Shown here in pieces: positions 6,763 to 12,731 of a DNA stretch of 12,731 nucleotides. Origin of the DNA: Actinomycetes bacterium (lineage in GTDB: Bacteria > Actinomycetota > Acidimicrobiia > Acidimicrobiales > RAAP-2); contig JAJZMN010000200.1 of assembly GCA_021850345.1 (NCBI GenBank), positions 1-12,731 of the forward strand. Reading direction: 5' to 3'. The notes beneath the pieces are model-generated. The model was not told the origin of the DNA and searched no databases. It saw nothing but the letters and a program-made list of their open reading frames with translations. Positions within the stretch are counted from its first letter, which is position 1. Each line of letters starts with the position of its first letter. Made by a program: the position numbers and the translations under genes.

Positions 6763-8355
6763 ATGACGGACACACCCCCCCGCAACGCTTCGCGAGGCGA
6801 AGGGCCGGTCATCGTCGTCAACTTCGGCGCGCAGTACGCACAGCTGATCGCCAGGCGCGTCCGGGAAGCTCGCGTCTACTCCGAGATCGTCCCCCACACG
6901 GCGTCGACCCGGGAGATCCTCGACCGCCAGCCCGCGGCGGTGATCCTGTCGGGTGGGCCCTCGAGCATCTACGAACCGGGTGCGCCGTCGATCGACGCCG
7001 ACCTGCTCGAGGCCGGGGTGCCGGTGCTCGGTATCTGCTACGGCTTCCAGGCGATCGCACGGGCGCTCGGCGGCGAGGTTGCCCGCACCGACCGGCGGGA
7101 GTACGGCCGCACGAAGGTGACGGTCGACGCCGACGCGAGGCTCTTCGGGGGACAGCCGTCGACCCAGGAGGTCTGGATGTCCCACGGCGACGCGGTGGTC
7201 GCGCTCCCCGACTCGCTGCGGGCGACCGCGTCCACCGACGACTCGCCAATCGCGGCGTTCGAGACGGCCGACGGCAGGCTCTGCGGCGTGCAGTGGCACC
7301 CCGAGGTCCATCACACGGCCCACGGTCAGGAGGTCCTCGAGCGCTTCTTGTACCGGGCCGCCGGCATCACCCCCACGTGGACGACGACCAACGTCCTCGA
7401 CGCCGCGATCGCCGAGGTGCGCGACGCGGTGGGCGGCGGGAGGGCGATCTGCGGCCTCTCGGGCGGCGTGGACTCCGCGGTCGCCGCCGCACTCGTGCAA
7501 CGGGCGATCGGCGATCGACTCACGTGCGTCTTCGTCGACCACGGGCTCCTACGCCTCGGGGAACCCCAACAGGTCGAGCGCGACTTCGTCGCGGCAACCG
7601 GCATCCGGCTCAAGACGGTCGACGCCCGGGCACGCTTTCTCGACGAGTTGCGCGGTGTGGTCGACCCCGAGCAGAAGCGCAAGGTGATCGGGCGAGAGTT
7701 CATCCGCGCCTTCGAGGATGCGGCACGAGAGGTGGAGGCCGAGGGCGGCGGACCGGAGCATCTCGTCCAGGGCACGCTCTACCCCGATGTCGTCGAGTCC
7801 GGGGGGGCGCGCGGCGAGAGCGCCGGGGGATCCACGATCAAGTCCCACCACAACGTGGGCGGCCTCCCCGAAGACCTGGGCTTCTCTCTCGTCGAGCCGC
7901 TCCGCCGCCTGTTCAAGGACGAGGTACGTGCACTCGGACTCGAGCTGGGCCTGCCCGAGACCATCGTGTGGCGTCATCCGTTCCCCGGTCCCGGGCTCGC
8001 GGTCCGGATCGTCGGCGAGGTGACCGAGGAGCGGCTCGAGGTCCTCCGCCAGGCCGACGCCATCGCCCGGGAGGAGCTGACCGCGGCAGGCCTCGACCGC
8101 GCCGTCTGGCAGTTCCCCGTCGTGCTCCTCGCCGACGTCCGGTCGGTGGGCGTGCAAGGCGACGGCCGCACCTACGGCCACCCGATCGTGCTGCGGCCCG
8201 TCACGAGCGAGGACGCCATGACCGCCGACTGGGCGCGCCTCCCCTACGACGTCCTCGAGCGGATCTCCACCCGGATCACCAACGAGGTCGCGCACGTCAA
8301 CCGTATCGTCCTCGACGTCACGAGCAAGCCTCCGGGCACCATCGAGTGGGAGTAG
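6763..8355 (+). CDS. guaA: GMP synthase (glutamine-hydrolysing)
   Basis: This 530-residue cytoplasmic enzyme converts XMP, ATP and glutamine to GMP. The glutamine amidotransferase domain (about 15-200) has the triad C92 (GICYGFQ), H179 and E181 (QWHPEV). The ATP-pyrophosphatase domain begins near 208 and carries the P-loop SGGVDS (233-238). The C-terminal dimerisation domain ends in the conserved KPPGTIEWE, with [13 protein letters not shown] before it. The length is normal for the family apart from a short N-terminal extension of about 14 residues. ATG 6763 is favoured by a -10-like box placed for a leaderless mRNA; a start inside the extension cannot be excluded. The gene appears to stand alone: the thiolase is 110 bp upstream, and the convergent sixA stop lies one base after its own stop. 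Confidence 0.98.
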   Translation: MTDTPPRNASRGEGPVIVVNFGAQYAQLIARRVREARVYSEIVPHTASTREILDRQPAAVILSGGPSSIYEPGAPSIDADLLEAGVPVLGICYGFQAIARALGGEVARTDRREYGRTKVTVDADARLFGGQPSTQEVWMSHGDAVVALPDSLRATASTDDSPIAAFETADGRLCGVQWHPEVHHTAHGQEVLERFLYRAAGITPTWTTTNVLDAAIAEVRDAVGGGRAICGLSGGVDSAVAAALVQRAIGDRLTCVFVDHGLLRLGEPQQVERDFVAATGIRLKTVDARARFLDELRGVVDPEQKRKVIGREFIRAFEDAAREVEAEGGGPEHLVQGTLYPDVVESGGARGESAGGSTIKSHHNVGGLPEDLGFSLVEPLRRLFKDEVRALGLELGLPETIVWRHPFPGPGLAVRIVGEVTEERLEVLRQADAIAREELTAAGLDRAVWQFPVVLLADVRSVGVQGDGRTYGHPIVLRPVTSEDAMTADWARLPYDVLERISTRITNEVAHVNRIVLDVTSKPPGTIEWE

Positions 8356-8356
8356 C

Positions 8357-8905
8357 TCACCCGTCGTAGGGAGGTCGGGCGAAGCCAACGAGGGTCGCCG
8401 TCCCGAACGCGACCTCCGGCCAGTGGGAGGCGCCGGTGCGGAACACCGCGACCGCGCACGTGGGGAAGGAACCGAGCGCAGCGCGGCCCGCGTCGTCGGT
8501 CGAGAGGAGCTCGAGGGCGAGGGAGTGGGTCGCAGGGTTGTGCCCGACGACCATGACCGAACGGATCGCGTCGTCGAGCCCGCGCAGCTCGTCGAGGACG
8601 TCTGTCGGCGTGCCGTAGTAGAGCCGTTGGCGCCGGTCGACGGGGATGCCGAGCGGCGCTGCGACCCTCTCGGCCGTCTCCGTCGTGCGTGCCGCGGTCG
8701 ACGCGAGCACGAGGCCTGGCAGCGCTGCAGCTGCGAACCCGAGATCGCCCGCGCCGAGCCGGTCGCCGAGCGCGGCCGCGTCCCGCCTTCCCCTCGGCGC
8801 GAGCAGCCGGTCGTGGTCGTCCCCTCCCGACGGCGGGTCGGGCATGGCCTTGGCGTGCCGGAGCAGCCACACGACGAGGTCTCCCGGGTGGCCGCCGCTG
8901 GTCAC
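8357..8905 (-). CDS. sixA: SixA-like phosphohistidine phosphatase (histidine phosphatase superfamily)
   Basis: This is a 182-residue histidine phosphatase of the short SixA type. The catalytic core is visible as LLRHAKA (R16-H17, the phospho-accepting His), the second Arg in [10 protein letters not shown], and the second His in VVGHNPATH. In Escherichia coli SixA acts on phosphohistidine in phosphotransfer proteins; here the target is unknown, and related small family members act on other phosphoesters. The GTG start at 8905 overlaps the recR stop (GTGA), so it is probably translated with recR. The first ten residues before [10 protein letters not shown] are a short extension with no visible signal peptide. 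Its stop lies one base from the stop of convergent guaA, so any terminator must lie inside guaA. General phosphatase assignment is firm; the specific SixA role is inferred from length and motif. Confidence 0.9.
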   Translation of the reverse strand: MTSGGHPGDLVVWLLRHAKAMPDPPSGGDDHDRLLAPRGRRDAAALGDRLGAGDLGFAAAALPGLVLASTAARTTETAERVAAPLGIPVDRRQRLYYGTPTDVLDELRGLDDAIRSVMVVGHNPATHSLALELLSTDDAGRAALGSFPTCAVAVFRTGASHWPEVAFGTATLVGFARPPYDG

Positions 8906-9504
8906 GGGACGACGGCGCGGCGGCCCTCGATCGCCCGGCCGAGCGTCAGCTCGTCGGCGTACTCGAGGTCGCCGCCGACCGGCAGGCCGCTCGCGATACG
9001 GGTCACCGAGATCCCGAGCGGGGTGAGCAGGCGGGCAAGGTACATCGCCGTCGCCTCGCCCTCGAGGTTGGGGTTCGTGCACAGGATCGTCTCGGCGATG
9101 CCCTCGGCGTCGATGCGCTCGAGCAGCTCACGGACGCGCAACTGGTCGGGCCCGATCCCCTCGAGCGGGTTGAGCGCGCCGTGGAGCACGTGGTAGCGGC
9201 CGCGGAACTGGCGCGTCCGCTCGACCGCCACGATGTCGCGGGGATCCTCCACGACGCACACCACGTGGGAGTCCCTTCGTTCGTCGGCACAGACGTCGCA
9301 GAGGTGACCGCTCTCCGCCACGTTGAAGCAGCGTTCACACAGCGTCGTCCGGTCTTTCACCGCGACGATCGCGTCTGCCAGCCGGCGCGCGTCCTCGCCA
9401 GGGATCTTGAGCACATAGAACGCGATCCGCTGCGCGGACTTGGGGCCGATCCCGGGCAACCGGCCGAGCTCGTCGATGAGCGCCCTGAGCGAACCCGTGT
9501 ACAC
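8902..9504 (-). CDS. recR: Recombination mediator protein RecR
   Basis: This is a 200-residue RecR, the ring-forming partner of RecO/RecF that helps load RecA at single-strand gaps. The domains are in canonical order. The helix-hairpin-helix is [11 protein letters not shown] (16-26). The four-Cys zinc site is C56, C59, C69 and C72. The Toprim domain starts at [10 protein letters not shown] (81-90) and includes [15 protein letters not shown] (108-122). The C-terminal segment has the conserved [24 protein letters not shown] (169-192). GTG 9504 is the start, 12 bp after the dnaX stop, so it is likely co-transcribed with dnaX, a common bacterial arrangement. The usual YbaB/EbfC gene between dnaX and recR is absent here. 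The stop is overlapped by the sixA GTG. Confidence 0.97.
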   Translation of the reverse strand: MYTGSLRALIDELGRLPGIGPKSAQRIAFYVLKIPGEDARRLADAIVAVKDRTTLCERCFNVAESGHLCDVCADERRDSHVVCVVEDPRDIVAVERTRQFRGRYHVLHGALNPLEGIGPDQLRVRELLERIDAEGIAETILCTNPNLEGEATAMYLARLLTPLGISVTRIASGLPVGGDLEYADELTLGRAIEGRRAVVP

Positions 9505-9516
9505 CGCTGCGGCGCC

Positions 9517-11658
9517 TCAGACTTCCCGGGAGACTTCCTGCGCGCCGGGGAACGCCTGGAGGAGGCGCGCCTCGGCGACGGACTCGAGCGAGCCGGACGG
9601 CTGGTCGGGGTCCACTTCGTCGTCAGGGTAGGCCCACAGGCCGGGCTCGGGGTCGCCCGCAACCGTGCGGACGGGCGGGCCGCCGGATGCGCCGATCGAC
9701 GGTCCGGCGCCCGACGAGCTGCCCGTGCCCGCGCCACCACCACCGCCGGCATTGCCGGCACTGGCACCGGCGCCGCCGGCACCGCCACCTCCACCGCCAC
9801 CGCCACCGCCACCGCCACCGCTCGCCGGAAGAGCCGCAGGCTGGTCCACCGTGAGCGCGAGGGCGACGCTCGTCGCGAAGTGAGCTCCGATCGCCTCCTC
9901 GACGAGGCGGCGCACCTCTTCACAGCGCTCACGGTGCGCCGCGTTGGGCAGGGCGAACGTCGCGGTGCGCCCCTCCACCGAGACGAAGCGGCCAGCGCTG
10001 AAGAGCGCCTTTGCTCGCGCGGGAAGTCCGCGCAGGATGTGGTCTCCCCACGCCTCGACGATCCGATCACGGTCCGGGGCCGGGGCGTCCTGCTCGCCGG
10101 TCTGCTCGGGTCCGGCGTGCTCGGGTCCGGCGTGCTCGGGTCCGGCGTGCTCCGCGCCGCTGGGGACCTCCGGCCGTCCGGACCGCGGCTCGGGGGCGCG
10201 AGGAGACTTCGAAGGAGCCGGCTGGGACTCCGCTGGGCGGACGGGCGCGGGGGGACCCGCCTGGAGCCCGGCTGCCCGCTGGCGACGCAGGGTACCGAGA
10301 CTCGGACGCTCTTCGAGGGACGCCGGGTCGGCCCGGCCCGCCGGGCGCGCGGTGGTGGGCTCGGAGCCAGCGTCGGAACCGGAATCCGCACCGACGTCGG
10401 TACTGACATCCGCCGCGGGATCCGGAGCCGCCTGCAGCAGTGGCTCCGCAGTCGGGAGCGGATGCGCTGGCGGCACGGAGGCGCGGACCGTGGCGAGCGC
10501 CCCACCGGCGACCGCCTGCTCGAGGTGGGCGATCCGGTCGAGCAGCGCGGCCGTCGAGTCGTCCAGCTCGGGCCGCGCAAGTCGCACGAGCGTGACCTCC
10601 AGCACCGCCCGGGGGTCAGGAGCATCTCGCATGTCCACCTGGGAACGCCCGATCGTCTCGATCGCCCGGACGACGCGGACAAGGCCGAGCCTTCTCGACT
10701 GCTCCGAGAGGCGTTCCCGCTCGCTACCCGCTGCCGCGCACAGCTCGGGCGCGATGGTCACCAAGAAGGCCTGCCGCAGGTCGTCTACGAGCTCGGTCGC
10801 GATCTGCTGGGGTCCCCACCCCGACTCGTTGAGGGCGGCGACGACGACGAGGGCCTCGCGGGCGTCCTCTGCGGCGATGGCCTCCGTCAGTCCTACGATG
10901 TCGGGCCGCAGCGCCTCGGCAGACCCGGAAGCGACCACCTGGTCGAGGGCGGACAGCGCGTCGCGAGCCGAGCCGCGTCCCTTCCGCACCGCGACGGCGA
11001 TGTCGTCGTCGGCCAGGCCGAGGCCGGCCGCAGCGCTCACGTCGTGAAGCAGCCCCTCCAACGTGTCGGCCCCGATCAGCCCGAACTCGAGGTGCTGGGT
11101 CCGACTGCGGATCGTCGCGGGCACTTTCTGGGGGTCCGTCGTGGCGAGGACGAAGACGACGTGGCCGGGAGGCTCCTCCAGCGTCTTCAGCAGCGCGTTC
11201 GCCGCAGCGTTGGAGAGCATGTGGACCTCGTCGACGATGTACACCTTCCAGCGCCCCGGCGTCGCGAGCGCCGCATGGGCGATCAGCTCGCGCATCGCGT
11301 CGACACCGTTGTTGGAGGCGGCGTCGAGCTCGTGCACGTCGAACGAACTGCCCCGCGCGATCTCCACGCACGACGCGCACTCCCCGCAAGGCTCGCCGTC
11401 GACCGGTGCCGCACAGTTGAGCGCTCGGGCGAGGATGCGCGCCGTGGAGGTCTTACCCGTGCCGCGGGGGCCGCTGAAGAGGTACGCATGCGCGACGCGA
11501 TCGTCCCGGACGGCTCCTTGGAGCGCCCGCACGACATGAGGCTGTCCCCGCACCTCGGCGAACTTCGCCGGGCGGAAACGGCGGTAAAGGGAGACGAAAT
11601 CGGCGCCTTCCCCCGTGCGCGCGGTGTCCTCGGAGGAGCTTGCGATCGACTCGGCCAC
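9517..11658 (-). CDS. dnaX: DNA polymerase III subunit gamma/tau
   Basis: This 713-residue clamp-loader ATPase tethers the replicative polymerase and loads the sliding clamp. The AAA+ core has the SLYRRFRP start (23-30), Walker A GPRGTGKTS (63-71), zinc cysteines C81, C90, C93 and C96, Walker B VYIVDEVH (138-145), sensor 1 in VLATTDPQKVPATIRSR, and sensor 2 in GSARDALSALDQ. Beyond about residue 390 the protein becomes a long Ala/Pro/Gly-rich linker with repeats, then a short folded-looking stretch (RIVEAWGDHILRGL...) typical of actinobacterial tau tails. A 13-Gly tract follows. GTG 11658 is chosen because it is the last start codon before the conserved SLYRRFRP and because TAGGCT lies eight bases upstream; GTG 11715 is an alternative. 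No A-rich slippery site for a gamma form is seen. Confidence 0.96.
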   Translation of the reverse strand: MAESIASSSEDTARTGEGADFVSLYRRFRPAKFAEVRGQPHVVRALQGAVRDDRVAHAYLFSGPRGTGKTSTARILARALNCAAPVDGEPCGECASCVEIARGSSFDVHELDAASNNGVDAMRELIAHAALATPGRWKVYIVDEVHMLSNAAANALLKTLEEPPGHVVFVLATTDPQKVPATIRSRTQHLEFGLIGADTLEGLLHDVSAAAGLGLADDDIAVAVRKGRGSARDALSALDQVVASGSAEALRPDIVGLTEAIAAEDAREALVVVAALNESGWGPQQIATELVDDLRQAFLVTIAPELCAAAGSERERLSEQSRRLGLVRVVRAIETIGRSQVDMRDAPDPRAVLEVTLVRLARPELDDSTAALLDRIAHLEQAVAGGALATVRASVPPAHPLPTAEPLLQAAPDPAADVSTDVGADSGSDAGSEPTTARPAGRADPASLEERPSLGTLRRQRAAGLQAGPPAPVRPAESQPAPSKSPRAPEPRSGRPEVPSGAEHAGPEHAGPEHAGPEQTGEQDAPAPDRDRIVEAWGDHILRGLPARAKALFSAGRFVSVEGRTATFALPNAAHRERCEEVRRLVEEAIGAHFATSVALALTVDQPAALPASGGGGGGGGGGGGGAGGAGASAGNAGGGGGAGTGSSSGAGPSIGASGGPPVRTVAGDPEPGLWAYPDDEVDPDQPSGSLESVAEARLLQAFPGAQEVSREV
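9781..9820 (-). repeat. Gly-coding 6-bp microsatellite in dnaX
   Basis: On the plus strand ccaccg is repeated five times perfectly (9791-9820) within a longer accgcc-type run starting at 9781. On the minus strand it encodes 13 consecutive glycines in the dnaX tail; a second glycine-rich patch lies just downstream in the protein. Six-base units keep the frame, so length variation is tolerated. Confidence 0.93.
10103..10147 (-). repeat. 15-bp in-frame tandem repeat in dnaX, 3 copies
   Basis: Three perfect copies of tgctcgggtccggcg (plus-strand sense) lie within the linker region of dnaX. On the minus strand they encode a repeated Pro-Glu-His-Ala-Gly pentapeptide in the disordered part of the tau tail. 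A degenerate fourth unit follows at 10148. Confidence 0.93.
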
Positions 11659-11666
11659 GGAGGGCG

Positions 11667-11672
11667 AGCCTA
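11667..11672 (-). promoter_or_regulatory. Candidate -10 box of dnaX
   Basis: TAGGCT on the minus strand ends eight bases before the chosen dnaX GTG, placing the predicted transcript start about one base ahead of it. No ribosome site is present in the gap (cgccctcc), so leaderless translation is suggested. The box lies in the spacer after the SRP RNA, so dnaX need not depend on read-through. Confidence 0.35.
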
Positions 11673-11737
11673 CCGGGGGGCTCCGACGCAGGACGGGCTT
11701 CTGTGATGACGGCACCGCCGCTCGATGAGCGGCAGGA

Positions 11738-11765
11738 CACCGGCGCTCGGCGCCGGCGCCCGGTG
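11738..11765 (-). terminator. GC-rich hairpin at the 3' end of the SRP RNA
   Basis: Arms caccggcgc (11738-11746) and gcg-c-ccggtg (11756-11765) form nine pairs with one bulge and a nine-base loop. The arm nearest the RNA shares four bases with the closing SRP helix, so the two folds would compete. There is no U-run. It may end or help process the SRP transcript before dnaX; this rests on pairing alone. Confidence 0.35.
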
Positions 11766-11873
11766 CGATGGCCAGGTTGGCTACGGCACACGGTCTCACC
11801 CGCTGAGAGCTGCTGCCTTCCGACCCTGACTCGGTTCACGAGCGACCGTTGCGCAGGACCCGGCCACCGCACC
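11762..11873 (-). ncRNA. ffs: Signal recognition particle RNA, small bacterial type (4.5S-like)
   Basis: The minus strand contains the conserved SRP domain IV apex: GTCAGGGTCGGAAGGCAGCA, with the GGAA tetraloop at 11821-11818 and the asymmetric AGCAGC side, which binds the Ffh M-domain. Around it a continuous hairpin folds. CGGTC pairs with GACCG and GCGCA with TGTGC, and the ends close through TGGCC/GGCCA and GGTGCG (11873-11868) with CGCACC (11767-11762). The total is about 112 nt, normal for the short bacterial form without an Alu domain. The RNA acts with Ffh in targeting membrane proteins. Its position directly upstream of dnaX and next to a tRNA-Ser is a familiar actinobacterial arrangement. 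Ends are set by helix closure and may be off by a few bases. Confidence 0.93.
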
Positions 11874-11902
11874 CAGCGCCGGACCCGCCGAGCGCAGTCC
11901 TG

Positions 11903-11956
11903 CCAGGCTACCGGTTGGGTGCGAGGGGGACGGCATCGGCCGGCCGGATAGCCTGG
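11903..11956. promoter_or_regulatory. Mirror-image divergent promoter pair for SRP RNA and tRNA-Ser
   Basis: The 112-bp spacer between the divergent RNA genes contains CCAGGCTACCGG (11903-11914) and its near-perfect inverse CCGGATAGCCTGG (11944-11956). Each gives a TAGCCT box pointing at one RNA: minus strand 11910-11905 toward the SRP RNA, plus strand 11949-11954 toward the tRNA. In both directions exactly 31 bases separate the box from the mature RNA 5' end, so a start six to seven bases past the box would leave a leader of about 24-25 nt to be trimmed. No TTGACA-like -35 was found. The same arms could instead form a hairpin in RNA or bind a regulator. Confidence 0.5.
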
Positions 11957-11985
11957 CTCGGCTGCAGCCCGCCGCTGCGGCCCTC

Positions 11986-12070
11986 GGAGGCGTGCGAGAG
12001 CGGCCGAATCGGCACGATTGGAAATCGTGTGTGGGGCAACCCACCGTGGGTTCAAATCCCACCGCCTCCG
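11986..12070 (+). tRNA. tRNA-Ser (anticodon GGA)
   Basis: This 85-nt class II tRNA has acceptor arm GGAGGCG (11986-11992) pairing with CGCCTCC (12063-12069) and discriminator G 12070. The anticodon stem cacga/tcgtg encloses loop ttggaaa, with anticodon GGA at 12020-12022, which reads UCC and UCU. The long variable arm (around gtggggcaaccc) is typical of serine tRNAs. The T-arm is gtggg-ttcaaat-cccac (12046-12062). The 3' CCA is not encoded; the gene is followed directly by ctcg repeats. Confidence 0.97.
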
Positions 12071-12090
12071 CTCGCTCGCTCGCTCGCTCG
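12071..12090. repeat. (CTCG)5 microsatellite abutting the tRNA-Ser 3' end
   Basis: Five perfect ctcg units start on the base after the tRNA discriminator. The tract overlaps no coding sequence and occupies the place where a 3' trailer and processing site should be. There is no T-run that would serve as a terminator. Confidence 0.9.
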
Positions 12091-12098
12091 AACCCAGT

Positions 12099-12260
12099 CC
12101 TGACAACGGCCTGGGCCAGGCGTGTCGTCTGATGGTCGACAAGATCACGACCGTGCGCCGTTCAAGGCTGGGTGATCGCGTCGGCGAACTCTCCGATTCC
12201 GACGTCGTCCGACTGAACCGGGCAGTGGTCGTCTTTCTCGGCATTGCCTCGAGCGGCTGA
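12099..12260 (+). pseudogene. 5'-truncated MazF/PemK-type endoribonuclease toxin remnant
   Basis: The frame ending at the TGA 12258-12260 encodes a C-terminus of the MazF/PemK growth-inhibitor family: MVDKITTV, then the RSRLGDRVGELSD motif, then VVRLNRAVVVFLGIA. Intact family members have VDQ/VDKI..TV....LG..IG.L.......V..AL...LGL at their last 45-50 residues. Similarity begins near 12099 (PDNGLGQAC). Upstream the frame runs into the ctcg repeat and tRNA, so the first 55-65 residues, including the N-terminal RNA-binding and catalytic Arg region, are missing. No antitoxin (MazE-like) frame was found. A short product from ATG 12132 (42 residues) could be made but should be inactive. It is best read as debris of a toxin-antitoxin module beside a tRNA. 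Confidence 0.72.
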
Positions 12261-12368
12261 ACGGGCTTCTCAAGTGGCCCAATAACGCGGCTGCCTCCGG
12301 CGTGACGAGGCGCCCCGACCGGCCGGTTCAACGGCCCACCCATTCAGCGTCGGCACGTGAACCGAAGG

Positions 12369-12374
12369 TAGCCT
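12369..12374 (+). promoter_or_regulatory. Candidate -10 box of the terminal membrane-protein gene
   Basis: TAGCCT, the same hexamer as in the SRP/tRNA spacer, ends five bases before the ATG at 12380. The spacing again suggests a leaderless or nearly leaderless mRNA. The aagg at 12366-12369 is too far from the ATG to be a convincing ribosome site. The preceding bases (12261-12368) hold no other feature I can support. Confidence 0.3.
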
Positions 12375-12379
12375 CGCCC

Positions 12380-12731
12380 ATGGCCAGCACCCGGGTGGGT
12401 GGTATCGACGACCTGATTTGGTCGGCAAAGACGCCTCAGACGCCCAGGCATCAGATGGCCACGTGGCGCGTACTCGCGTCGTTGGCGGCCGTTCCTGGAT
12501 TGCCAGGGCTCGCCGTGCTCATCCACGGATTCGACTGGGTCAGTGTCGTCGTAGGACTCTCGGCCAGCACCGTCGTGTTTGCAGTCCTGCACCGCAAGGT
12601 CGCCGGACCCCTCGTCTTCGGCGCATTGCTCGTGGTGCCCGCCTTCGCGGCGCTCGAAGCGGTCAACGTCCTCGAGTTCCACACGCTCAGCCTGGATGGC
12701 CCGCCGCCCACCCTGCACTGGTGCGGCCGGG
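12380..12731 (+). CDS. Unrecognised multi-pass membrane protein, 3' end outside the window
   Basis: An open frame from ATG 12380 runs off the end of the window after 117 codons without a stop. It begins with a soluble stretch of about 30 residues (MASTRVGGIDDLIWSAK...), followed by three hydrophobic segments at about 31-49, 53-70 and 75-97. The next stretch (HTLSLDGPPPTLHWCGR) is polar and Pro-rich, as in an extracytoplasmic loop, and contains one Cys. ATG 12455 (M26) is an alternative start. The hydrophobic pattern supports this strand over the antisense frame, which is a highly charged shadow. I do not recognise a family. Its codon use and composition look somewhat less GC-extreme than the core genes to the left, in line with an accessory region past the tRNA. 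Confidence 0.6.
   Translation, partial: MASTRVGGIDDLIWSAKTPQTPRHQMATWRVLASLAAVPGLPGLAVLIHGFDWVSVVVGLSASTVVFAVLHRKVAGPLVFGALLVVPAFAALEAVNVLEFHTLSLDGPPPTLHWCGR

Noticed and set aside
9517..11658. Programmed frameshift in dnaX producing a short gamma form
   Set aside because: I found no A-rich slippery heptamer with a downstream hairpin at the end of the ATPase core; the region is continuously GC-rich.
8689..11706. A 1005-codon plus-strand open frame opposite sixA, recR and dnaX
   Set aside because: It is antisense to three well-conserved genes, its composition is Arg/Gly/Ala-rich as expected of a GC-rich shadow, and it shows no family motif.
12018..12131. Extension of the toxin-remnant frame to an ATG inside tRNA-Ser
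   Set aside because: The ATG-like start lies in the tRNA anticodon region and the intervening residues are encoded by the tRNA and ctcg repeat, with no resemblance to a MazF N-terminus.
12344..12718. A 124-codon minus-strand open frame at the right edge
   Set aside because: It is highly charged with no motif, whereas the opposite strand encodes three clear hydrophobic segments from an ATG with a nearby -10-like box.

Overview
This window looks like chromosomal DNA from a very GC-rich actinobacterium. The clues are GTG and TTG starts, four-base start/stop overlaps, start codons that sit directly behind TAnnnT boxes, and an SRP RNA-dnaX-recR neighbourhood. The protein style suggests Acidimicrobiia or a relative, but that is inference; no marker in the window settles the class.

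Positions 1-5467 hold acyl-CoA carboxylation and mutase genes. A plus-strand cobalamin-binding protein (the small part of a methylmalonyl-/ethylmalonyl-CoA-type mutase) faces a five-gene minus-strand operon. In order of transcription the operon is: crotonyl-CoA carboxylase/reductase (ccr), methylmalonyl/ethylmalonyl-CoA epimerase, a carboxyltransferase of the PccB/MmdA family, a small unrecognised protein, and a CtBP-like D-2-hydroxyacid dehydrogenase. Three of its four junctions are overlaps of the GTGA or TTGA kind. Divergent from ccr is a thiolase. Thiolase, Ccr, epimerase and a B12 mutase are the signature steps of the ethylmalonyl-CoA pathway for C2 assimilation, or of C4/C5 extender-unit supply. 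The mutase large subunit would be expected upstream of base 1.

Positions 6653-9504 hold a 23-bp tandem repeat, guaA (GMP synthase, plus strand), and convergent to it sixA (histidine phosphatase), which is coupled to recR. Next on the minus strand is dnaX (9517-11658), which has a long Ala/Gly/Pro-rich tail. Upstream of dnaX is a 112-nt SRP RNA on the minus strand (11762-11873). A class II tRNA-Ser(GGA) lies divergently on the plus strand (11986-12070). The gap between the two RNAs carries a mirror-image pair of identical promoter-like boxes placed 31 nt from each RNA.

From 12071 to the end the content looks accessory: a CTCG microsatellite touching the tRNA, a 5'-truncated MazF/PemK toxin remnant, and the start of an unrecognised membrane protein that runs off the window. 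The most interesting points are the small carboxylase-linked protein, the substrate-pocket change in its carboxyltransferase, the mirrored RNA promoters, and the recurrence of in-frame minisatellites in low-complexity linkers.
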